A stretch of 64,000 nt of DNA. Source: Costus lasius (taxonomy: Eukaryota; Streptophyta; Magnoliopsida; Zingiberales; Costaceae). The stretch is taken from the NCBI GenBank assembly GCA_027563935.2, contig CM050449.1, positions 57,677,949-57,741,948 of the forward strand. Reading direction: 5' to 3'. The first letter of the stretch is position 1; every line of letters starts with the position of its first letter. Below the pieces are notes generated by a model, which ran no database searches, was not told the DNA's origin, and saw only the letters and a program-made list of their open reading frames with translations. This document shows, piece after piece, positions 25,301 through 33,756 of this stretch. The position numbers and the translations under genes were made by a program.

Positions 25301-26219
25301 AAGAAAATGTTTCCAGATGAAAGATCTCGGAGAAGCAGCCTATGTGTTAGGTGTGAAGATCTACAGAGATAGATCTAAGAGGCTTCTCGGGCTGTGCCAG
25401 AGTACTTACATCGATAAGGTCCTGGAGAGATTTCATTTAGAGAATTCTAAAAGAGGATATCTTCTAGTCAGACATGGTCTGAATCTTTCAAAGAGTCAGT
25501 GTCCACAAACACAGACTGAGAAAGATGAAATGGACAATACGCCTTATGCTTCGGCTATTGGGTCCATTATGTATGCGATGTTGTGTACTCGCCCAGACGT
25601 CGCTTACGGGTTAAGCGTGACCAATCGATTCCAAAGTAATCCAGGTCAGGCGCACTGGATTGCGGTCAAGAACATTTTAAAATATCTGCGGAGGACCAAA
25701 GATATGTTCTTGATATATGGTGGTCAGGAAGAACTCAGTATAGAAGGATATACTGACGCTTCGTTCCAATCGGACCAGGATGATTTCCGATCGCAATCAG
25801 GCTATGTTTTTAGCTTGAATGGAGGAGCAGTGGTGTGGAAAAGTTTCAAACAGTCTATTGTTGCTGATTCCACAACAGAAGCCGAGTATGTTGCAGCCTC
25901 AGAAGCATCTAAGGAGGCAGTGTGGATTCGTAAGTTCATTCAGGAACTTGGTGTTGTTCCTTCGAGTGCAGATCCTTTGGTTATCTTCTGTGATAACACT
26001 GGAGCAATCGCACAAGCAAAGGAACCACGGTCACACCAGAAGTCCAAGCACATACAGAGACGGTTTCACTTGATCCGGGAGATCATTGATCGTGGTGAGA
26101 TTAAAATCTGCAAGGTTCATACAGATGACAATCTGGCTGACCCGCTTACCAAGCCTCTGGCGCAGCAGAAGCATGAGAAGCACTGTAATAACATGGGTTT
26201 GAGATTTCTCAACCATTAG
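22338..26219 (+). CDS. Element B Gag-Pol polyprotein, intact (1293 aa)
   Basis: This single open frame encodes all proteins of a Copia retrotransposon. Capsid-type Gag (UBN2-like) covers residues 1-225. The zinc knuckle CFHCGQLGHWKKDC is at 240-253. The protease has its Asp in LDTACG (286). The integrase zinc finger is H420, H425, C451 and C454, and the integrase core D481, D544 and E580. The reverse transcriptase spans about 800-1045, with D882 in QMDVKTAF and the YVDD box at 967-970. RNase H has D1140, E1181, D1219 and a DDNLAD end. Length and order are normal for plant Copia. The start follows a Pst-like 'cctgcagcaacgaacacc' shared with C. I see no disabling change. One oddity is SDRGV where A and C have SDRGG, next to the second catalytic Asp. 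It could be autonomous. Confidence 0.97.
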   Translation: MSFNVRSLLEREKFAGPNFSDWYGHLKIVLKAERKLYVLEMAIPPQPAPNAARAVRDAYEKLVNDSIDVACLMLASMTPQLQRQHEDMSAIEMIANLKMLYAAQARTERYNLTKLFFQSKLAEGSPVGAHVLKMIGHKEALEKLGHTINQELAVDIILQSLPVSFDPFIINFNMNKIDCTPAELLNMLLTTEETLKGKPSTSVLMFPSRNKKKGKKGKAPIKNYNKALKQKVKRSKEYRCFHCGQLGHWKKDCKALQGDKKGSFASGSGIFVTEVMFSSSISWVLDTACGVHICSNVQELKRRRQVGQHEVDLRVGNGAGVAAVAVGVYYISLPSGLVLELDNCYFVPSITKNIISIPALVRKGFSFECNISKCVLSNDNIVYATGSINNGLFMLDMECSIQNIDNKKAKYADDSTLLWHSRLGHINKKRIKRLHDHGLLGSFSYEEIDTCKACLLGKMTKSPFPNKGQRASGLLDLIHSDVCGPFSKHARGGYSYFITFTDDFSRYGYVSLMRHKSESFDKFKEFKNEVQNQLGRNIKALRSDRGVEYLSREFTDYLKECGIISQLTPPGTPQWNGVSERRNRTLLDMVRSMMSQATLPYSFWGFALETAAKVLNRVPSKVVSKTPYELWYGKQPSLTFIKIWGCEAYVKKLASGKLESRSEKCIFVGYPKETKGYYFYDPKENKVFVARTAIFLEKEFLLQEASGREIKLDENPVEGQSSQAQLDEPEPVEQVSEQPEAQISREPRRSGRIRRQPERYDGVYIIDNDEPLTYADAVSGPESARWLKAMRAEMDSMSDNQVWDLVDPPPGVIPIGCKWIFKKKIDMDGNVVTYKGRLVAKGFKQIYGIDYDETFSPVAMFKSIRIILAIAAYYDYEIWQMDVKTAFLNGKLDEDVYMTQPEGFTNPSDRHKICKLKKSIYGLKQASRSWNIRFDESICEFGFIKNEDDPCVYKRFSGSVITFLVLYVDDILIIGNDIPELHAVKAWLRKCFQMKDLGEAAYVLGVKIYRDRSKRLLGLCQSTYIDKVLERFHLENSKRGYLLVRHGLNLSKSQCPQTQTEKDEMDNTPYASAIGSIMYAMLCTRPDVAYGLSVTNRFQSNPGQAHWIAVKNILKYLRRTKDMFLIYGGQEELSIEGYTDASFQSDQDDFRSQSGYVFSLNGGAVVWKSFKQSIVADSTTEAEYVAASEASKEAVWIRKFIQELGVVPSSADPLVIFCDNTGAIAQAKEPRSHQKSKHIQRRFHLIREIIDRGEIKICKVHTDDNLADPLTKPLAQQKHEKHCNNMGLRFLNH

Positions 26220-26229
26220 ATTAAGTGCA

Positions 26230-26239
26230 AGTGGGAGAT
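26230..26239 (+). promoter_or_regulatory. Polypurine tract of element B
   Basis: AGTGGGAGAT ends directly against the 3' LTR start, the position used to prime plus-strand DNA synthesis. C and A carry the same tract. Confidence 0.85.
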
Positions 26240-27895
26240 TGTTGGGGTATGCCCTTAAGGCTAATGTTTGAGGCCTTGGGATTCTTTCAGTATCATGTAT
26301 AAACTCTTATGTTTATAAAGGCAATGGTTGTTATTCAGTTTGTTACATTGTCTGCTGCAATAAGTGTGCTTCTGAATAATGTCTCAAAGCTGTTCAGCTA
26401 GGCTGACATGCTATATAGGATTGATATGATTGAGACTAATATGTGTTCTAATCTTATAGGATGCTTCGAGCATGGAATAAGATGTAGACTCATGGGTACA
26501 TTGGATGTACTGGACAGACCCTACTGGGATATTCCATTGCTTGTCACAATGTGAATAATCCTTGTTTGCGACAAGTGGCACATATCCTCTGACTTGAGAT
26601 CACTTGTGTTTCTAAATGATGATTGTCATTGTTTTGAGGTAGTTCAATATCATTTGAAACATAATGGTTATAGACTATCTTGGATAATGATCATGAGTCA
26701 TGTTAGGGCACTAGTGATAGATATAGGATTGCCGTCTCCTTGATTGGAGTGTGATGTTCTAAAGGGGCCCCCCTGGATGAGATGATTGAGAAAGTGTATG
26801 GCCATACCCAGGTGACTATGTTCATCTGATCTAATCATGCTCATCATATTGGAGCTACAGGCTTGACACGCTTGTCCAATAAGAACATCCAGTGGCAAAG
26901 GAAACATGTATGCCTAGTGAAGTGGATTCACACTTGTGCTGTGGTTTGGGTGTAGTCTTGGAAGACTCTTTCCTTTATATCGGGAGACAGTGATGTGTTG
27001 ATAGATACCCCTCACTGATCATGATAACGTAAGTTATCGTTACCGACATTTAAAGGAAACCCTTAGGGTCGCACAATTTGATGATATGGCTTACTTAAGT
27101 CAGATCGTGTGGACTGAATTGTTTGGGTTCAGTTTAAAGGGATTTAAACTCTGATTGTAAGTGAGATCTGGTCTGATCATGTTTGATTGATTAGGGCTTG
27201 AGATCGGTAAGCTTCGATTGAGAGATTCGATGCTAGATCGGTGAGATCAGGAGCATCAAGAGATGAACGGTTAGATCTTGAACCTTAGGGTTTATTGTGA
27301 TCTAGACCATATGGCTTGGGTTAATTGGTCTTTGAACCAACCCAAAAATGAACCAACTTATTATGTGAGCGCATGGTTCATTGAGGAGAGAAAAATGCGA
27401 TTGGTTCGTGGGTACATGAACGCATGATCGCATAAGAGAATAAGGCTAGCTATTTTTAGTAGCCACGCCTCCACGTTTTGAGTGGAACGCATCTCGTCGC
27501 CCCTCTCCTATTCTCGTCGCTTGCTCTCGTGTGGAAGCGGTTGTTCACGCCTTGGAGAGAGTTTGCTCAAGCGAGAGATCATCTCAACTCCCCTTCCATT
27601 CGACAAGGACACTTGGAGATCCTTGCTAGCACAAGGAGCAACAAGAAGTAGCCGATCCATCGTCTTGTGTGCGTCATCTTTGGAGGAGAACCATTTCGTT
27701 CTCTCATTTCCAAGCCGCCACCCAATCTAATGGCGTTGGTAAGATCACTTGTCGATCTTTGCAAGTTTTTATACAAGTTGATCATATGAACTATATGCGA
27801 TCTTATGAAACCCTAAAATCATTGCTTCCGCTATCAAAGTTTTACATGCGCCTCCTATTAGGGTTTCACCCCCCTCATTGAAAGGGGTACTTTCA
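26240..27895 (+). repeat. Element B 3' LTR
   Basis: It runs from TGTTGGGGTATGCCC to 'ggggtactttca', 1656 bp. It lacks about 34 bases present in the 5' copy near 16155-16195 and shows the uninterrupted target site of E at about 26960. The duplicated ACAAC follows at 27896-27900. Confidence 0.97.
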
Positions 27896-27900
27896 ACAAC

Positions 27901-29564
27901 CTGAGGCTCAGATATCACGGGAACCGTGAAGATCGGGAAGGATCCGTCGACAGCCTGAGCGCTATGACGGAATCTACATCATTGATGATGAACCCCTCAC
28001 TTATGCGGATGCGGTCAATGGACCGGAATCAGCGAGATGGCTTGAAGCTATGCGAGCCGAGATGGACTCCATGTCAGATAACCAAGTCTGGGATTTGGTT
28101 GATCCGCCTCCGGGAGTAATCCCTATAGGCTGTAAGTGGATCTTCAAGAAGAAGATTGACATGGATGGTAACGTGGTTACCTATAAAGGCAGGCTAGTTG
28201 CGAAAGGTTTCAAACAAATCTACGGGATAGATTATGATGAAACTTTCTCTCCTGTAGCAATGTTTAAGTCTATTCGGATTATTCTTGCGATAGCAGCATA
28301 TTATGATTATGAGATCTGGCAGATGGATGTGAAGACTGCTTTCCTTAATGGAAAACTGGATGAGGATGTGTATATGACACAACCTGAAGGTTTCACTAAT
28401 CCATCAGATCGTCATAAAATATGCAAGTTAAGGAAGTCCATTTATGGACTTAAGCAGGCATCAAGAAGCTGGAATATTCGTTTTGATGAATCAATCTGTG
28501 AGTTTGGTTTCATCAAGAATGAAGATGACCCGTGTGTATATAAGAGGTTTAGTGGGAGCGTAATCACTTTCCTAGTCCTCTACGTCAATGATATCTTAAT
28601 CATTGGAAACGATATTCCTGAACTGCATGCGGTTAAGGCATGGTTAAGAAAATGTTTCCAGATGAAAGATTTAGGAGAAGCAGCCTATGTATTAGGTGTG
28701 AAGATCTACAGAGATAGATCTAAGAGGCTTCTCGGGCTGTGCCAGAGTACTTACATCGATAAAGTCCTGGAGAGATTCCATTTAAAAAATTCTAAAAGAG
28801 GATATCTTCTAGTCAGACATGGTCTGAATCTTTCAAAGAGTCAGTGTCCACAAACACAGACTGAGAAAGATGAAATGGAGAATACGCCTTATGCTTCGGC
28901 TATTGGGTCCATTATGTATGCGATGTTGTGTACTCGCCCAGACGTCGCTTACGGGTTAAGCGTGACCAGTCGGTTCCAAAGTATTCCAGGTCAGGCGCAC
29001 TGGATTGCAGTCAAGAACATTTTGAAATATCTGCGGAGGACCAAAGATATGTTCTTGGTGTATGGTGGTCAGGAAGAACTCAGTATTGAAGGATATACTG
29101 ACGCTTCGTTCCAATCTGACCAGGATGATTTCCAATCGCAATCAAGCTATGTTTTTAGCTTGAATGGAGGTGCAGTGGTGTGGAAAAGTTTCAAACAATC
29201 TATTGTTGCTGATTCCACAACAGAAGCCGAGTATGTTGCAGCCTCGGAAGCATCTAAGGAGGCAGTGTGGATTCGCAAGTTCGTTCAGGAACTTGGTGTT
29301 GTTCCTTCGAGTGCAGATCCATTGGTTATCTTCTGTGATAACACTGGAGCAATAGCACAGGCAAAGGAACCACGGTCGCACCAGAAGTCTAAGTATATAC
29401 AGAGACGGTTTCACTTGATCCGGGAGATCATTGATCGTGGCGAGATCAAAGTCTGCAAGGTTCATACAGATGACAATCTGGCTGACCCGCTTACAAAGCC
29501 TCTGGCGCAGCAGAAGCATGAGAAGTACTATAATAATATGGGTTTGAGATTTCTCAACCATTAG
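27901..29564 (+). pseudogene. Element A Copia Pol, 3' segment (RT and RNase H)
   Basis: This continues A's pol after element B. A fifth nonsense codon (TGA at 27927, CGA in B) lies near the start. From 28050 the frame is open to the end (504 aa after the first Met) and covers reverse transcriptase and RNase H. The RT active site reads YVND instead of YVDD: G-to-A at 28587 replaces the second catalytic Asp by Asn, which by itself should abolish polymerase activity. RNase H residues (GYTDASF, TEAEY, CDNTGA, DDNLAD) remain. One codon is missing relative to B near 27985 (DD for DND). Confidence 0.95.
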
Positions 29565-29584
29565 ATTAAGTGCAAGTGGGAGAT

Positions 29585-29953
29585 TGTTGGGGTATGCCCT
29601 TAAGGCTAATGTTTGAGGCCTTGGGATTATATCAGTATCATGTATAAACTCTATGTTTATAAAGGCAATGGTTGTTATTCAGGTTGTTACATTATCTGCT
29701 GCAATGTGTATACTTCTGAATAATGTCTCAATGATGTTCAGCTAGTCTGACATGCAGTTAAGTCCTTAGTCGAGATATCTTGGGGAACATGAGACAGCCT
29801 TGATATGATTGAGACTAATATGTGTTCTAATCTTATAGGATGCTTTGAGCATGGAATAAGATGTTGACTCATGGGTACATTGGATGTACTGGACAGACCC
29901 TACATAGGATGTTCAATTGCTTGTCACAATGTGAATAATCCTTGTATGCAAAC
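29585..29953 (+). repeat. Element A 3' LTR, first part
   Basis: This is TGTTGGGGTATGCCC directly after the polypurine tract 'agtgggagat'. After 369 bases it is cut by element C and resumes at 46078. The total of 369 plus 1340 is 1709 bp, the family length. Confidence 0.95.
29949..29953. repeat. Target site duplication CAAAC, left of element C
   Basis: CAAAC occurs here and again at 46073-46077, exactly flanking element C. Confidence 0.95.
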
Positions 29954-31444
29954 TGTTGGGGTATGCCCTTAAGGCTAATGTTTGGGGCCTTGGGATTGTA
30001 ACAGTATCATGTTATAAACTGTTATGTTTATAATGGCATGGTTGTTATTCAGTTAGTTACATTGTCTGCTGCAATATATGTTCTTCTGAATAATGTCTCA
30101 AAGCTGTTCAGCTAGGCTGACATGCAGTTAAGTCCTTAGTCGATGTATCTTGGTGAACATGAGACAGCCTTGATATGGTTAAGACTAATATGTGTTCTAA
30201 TCTTATAGGATGCTTCGAGCATGGAATAAGATGTAGACTCATGGGTACATTGGATGTACTGGACAGACCCTACTAGGATATTCAATTGCTTGTCACAATG
30301 TGAATAATCCTTGTTTGCTACAAGTGGCACATCTCCTCTGACTTGAGATCACTTGTGTTTCTAAATGATGATTGTCATTGTTTTGAGGTAGTTCAATATC
30401 ATTTGAAACATAATGATTATAGACTATCTTGGATAATGATCATGAGTCAGGTTAGGGCACTAGTGATAGACATAGGATTGCCGTCTCCTTGTTTAAGGAG
30501 TGTGGTGTTCTAAAGGGGCCCCCCGGCTGAGATGATTGAGAAAGTGTATGGCCATACCCAGGTGACTGTGTTCATCTGATCTAATCATGCTCATCATATT
30601 GGAGCTACAAGCTTGACACGCTTGTCCAATAAGAACATCCAGTGGCAAAGGAAATATGTATGCCTAGTGAAGCCTAGTGAAAAGGATTCACACTTGAGCT
30701 GTGTTTTGGGTGTAGTCTTGGAAGACTCTTTCCTTTATATCGGGAGACAGTGATGTGTTGCTAGATACCCCTCACTGATCGTGATAATGTAAGTTATCAT
30801 TACCGACATTTAAAGGAAACCCTCAGGGTCGCACAATTTGATGATATGGCTTACTTAAGTCAGATTGTGTGGACTGAATTGTTTCGGTTCAGTTTAAAGG
30901 GATTTAAACTCTGATTGTAAGTGAGATCTGGTCTGATCATGTTTGATTGATTAGGGCTTGAGATCGGTAAGCTTCGATCGAGAGTGTTGATGCTAGATCG
31001 ATCAGATCAGAAGCATCTGGAGATGAATGGTCAGATCTAGGACCTTAGGGTCTAATTCGATCTAGACTTAATGTTTGGGCTGATTTGGTTTGGTCATTGA
31101 ACCAAACATCTTGAACCGGCTCATGGGTTGAGCGCAAGGTTCAGATGGGAGAAGAGAGTTGCGCATGGTTCACTTGGTGAACGCATAACGCACGTAATCA
31201 TGGCTTGCTATTTTGGGAACTCTCGGTCGGTTTTCAACGTGGGAACGTTTCCACGTTCACTTGCAACGCCTCCTCTCTATTCCTCTTGCGATTTCGCTCT
31301 TGGCATAGAATGACTCACGGCTGGTGGCGTGAAGGTTGACGACAAGAGGATTCGGCCAAATTTTTCATCTCATCATCCCTCAAACGATCGAGGAAGCTTT
31401 GGAGCATTGCTAGCACAAACCGCCCCAAAGAAGTAGGCCTTCTT

Positions 31445-31449
31445 CTTCT
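31445..31449. repeat. Target site duplication CTTCT, left of element D
   Basis: CTTCT occurs here and at 38428-38432. The empty site is preserved in C's 3' LTR near 45860 ('ggccttcttcttcttgtgtg'). Confidence 0.95.
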
Positions 31450-33756
31450 TGATGTAGGGGGGGAGCATGCAATTTGGGCTAGCATGAAAACATGAATCTA
31501 AGGAAAACAAGCTAGCATGCGAGGTTATCTAACAGGGCTTTCAAAAATATGTTTTTGTTATTTTAAATAGAAACTGAGTTATGCTTGTATAAAAAAACTA
31601 CGGTACACTACACATGTGATCTAAGGTTAAACATGCAACTAACATTAGGCTAACATTAAGCATGCGATTCTAAAGACTAAGCAAACTTATGACTAAACAT
31701 GCATTTCTAGAACATTAAGACAATATTGTAAAGAAGCGCTCACCGTGCGATCCTTGAGAATAGAAGGATCGTCCTTCCCGATCTTCAACGGTCCTACTCT
31801 GATGGAAGGAATTGCTTCATTACAAACACTCCAACACATCAAACCCAAACATGCTTGGGTATAGAATATTAAATGACCTTTACAATGCTAAGATCAAGAG
31901 GGGAGGTTAAGCCTCCAAATTCCTCTTGCTAACAGGTTCAAACAAACTACTTAATCTAATCTAATTAATGATGATGTGTTGCTCAAGTCATGGGTTGAAG
32001 GCCTTGTGACTTTCGGCCATGAATGATTCCTTGGAGGTGTCTCATGTCATGGAGTTCCTTTTGATGCCGAGGGCTTCAACAAACAAAGAAGACATGTTAG
32101 ATCATATTCAAGATTTAGATAACAAGGAATAAGGGTAGAGTGTTTGGTTTGATATTGCAAGGGCTTTGGGATGCGCCAAAGTGGGTGAATGAATCCTTGA
32201 GGAAGATGCGCCTTGATGAGGGAGTGGGGATGACTTTGCACCAAGTTGATGGAAAGTTGCGCCTCTTAATGATGAGATGAAGGGCTTGCGCATCCTACAA
32301 CATGCAACAATAACATAAGTGTAGATCAAGCAAACATAGATTAAAGAGAGAGTTAGAGATGCTTGTTAAAAGTGTTGTTGAAGAGGCCCTTGAGGAGAGG
32401 GGGTGCGCCACTTGTTGGGTGAAGAGGTTGAAGTTGCGTCACTATGTATAGAGAAGAGGTGCGCCACCAAGGTTGAAGAAGATGTTGATGCGTCACAAGA
32501 GCTTGAAGAAGGTGGAGAGGATGTAGATGCGCCACCAAGGTTAAGGGAGATGCTCCTTGAAGATGTTGCGCGGCTAATGGTTGAAGGGGTTGCTCTTGCG
32601 CCAAGATGGTAGAGGTGTCTTCGAAGAAACGGTTAGCGAAGGGAACCTTGACCCTTGGGGAAGAAGGGGAGATAGGTGACACAAGCACCTCAGATGAGAA
32701 GGGGAAAGGGGAGGGCGACACAAGCACCCAAGGTTGCTAGGCAACTAATCGACAATTCCATTATCAAATCTTGCTAATCAACTTACATGCGATTACAAGT
32801 TTTGTAGAGCTTCTCCTTAACGTTACAAAAGATCAAAATAAGAAAGAATTTATTGTCTTCAAGGCTTTGTCGAGGCAATGGCTCCATTGATTGTGATTTG
32901 ACTTGAAAACTTCCCTTATTTGTTTGTAGAGATGGTGTGTTCGAATTTGCTTGTAGACTTGCTTGCATGTTCGGCTAGGTGATAGCTTTCCTTCCTTCTT
33001 TGGTTTGGGCGAATTCCTTTGGGGCTGAAGCTTTCAAATTCGAAATCCTTTCCTTGAGTGTCTTCCCTTGTTTGTAATGGGCGATGCATGGCTTTGAAAC
33101 TTGCCATTTTTGTTGTGGCTGAATTCCTTCTTTGTTTGGTGAATTCTCCTTGCTTGGGCGACAAGAGAAGGTGGCAATCCTTCCTTCCTTGGCCATGGAC
33201 GAATTGCTTTGGTGATCTTCCCTTAATTGGAGGTGGTATTGCTTCTTGAATTGGCGTGGCTCTTTCCTTCCAAGGTGTGAACACATCTTGATTCCTTGAT
33301 TTAAGGGATTTGATGGAAAGCTTTTGAATGAGCGCATATCCTTTGATGAGTTGAGATTGGAACCGAATTCTTGGATGCCAAGGTGGCTTTATACTTCAAT
33401 GGAAAGGTGAGTTGAAGTGCTTCAACTCAAGACTTCACTTTGAACTTTGGCTTTGAAGTGGCTTGCCATATTTGGAGCTAGCTTGTTGTAGTGAGCTTTG
33501 AGCTAACTTTGAGCTTATCCACATGACTTGTAAATGCTTATTACACTACTCCTACTTGGATGCAACATTATGACATGCACTAATTCTAGTATGATGCAAC
33601 ATAATTTCCATAAAAGAAAATACAAAACAAAGTATAAAACTTACCAAATGTAGCTACATGATGCATGCAATGCAATGGTGTCTTAGGGTACCCATAAACT
33701 AGGGTAGCCTTAAGCTCCATTTATATTTTCTTGGGTCATGGCCTCTACCCCCATCA
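31450..33756 (-). repeat. Element D 3' LTR (left copy)
   Basis: On the plus strand it runs TGATGTAGGGGGG ... CCCCCATCA. Both ends are short inverted repeats (TGATG/CATCA). It contains many GCGCC/GCGCA words and duplicated 'ggtgcttgtgtc' on the minus strand. Open stretches inside it exist identically in both LTRs, have no domain and are not called genes. Confidence 0.95.

Larger units (their letters stand above)
15980..27895 (+). mobile_element. Element B: complete Copia retrotransposon (A/B/C family)
   Basis: This is a full-length Ty1/Copia element: 5' LTR 15980-20486 (containing solo LTR E), primer-binding site, leader, one intact Gag-Pol frame, polypurine tract and 3' LTR 26240-27895, flanked by ACAAC. 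Without E the 5' LTR is about 1.69 kb and the 3' LTR 1.66 kb. By eye they differ by one ~34-bp deletion in the 3' copy and about a dozen single bases, so the insertion is fairly recent but older than C. The long LTR, its start TGTTGGGGTATGCCC and the tract GTGGGAGAT suggest the Angela/Tork lineage, which is inference. Confidence 0.95.

Noticed and set aside
32353..33337. Several overlapping open frames in the D LTR (repeated at 37024-38008)
   Set aside because: They are identical in both LTR copies, lie on both strands and have no domain. LTRs are not expected to code.
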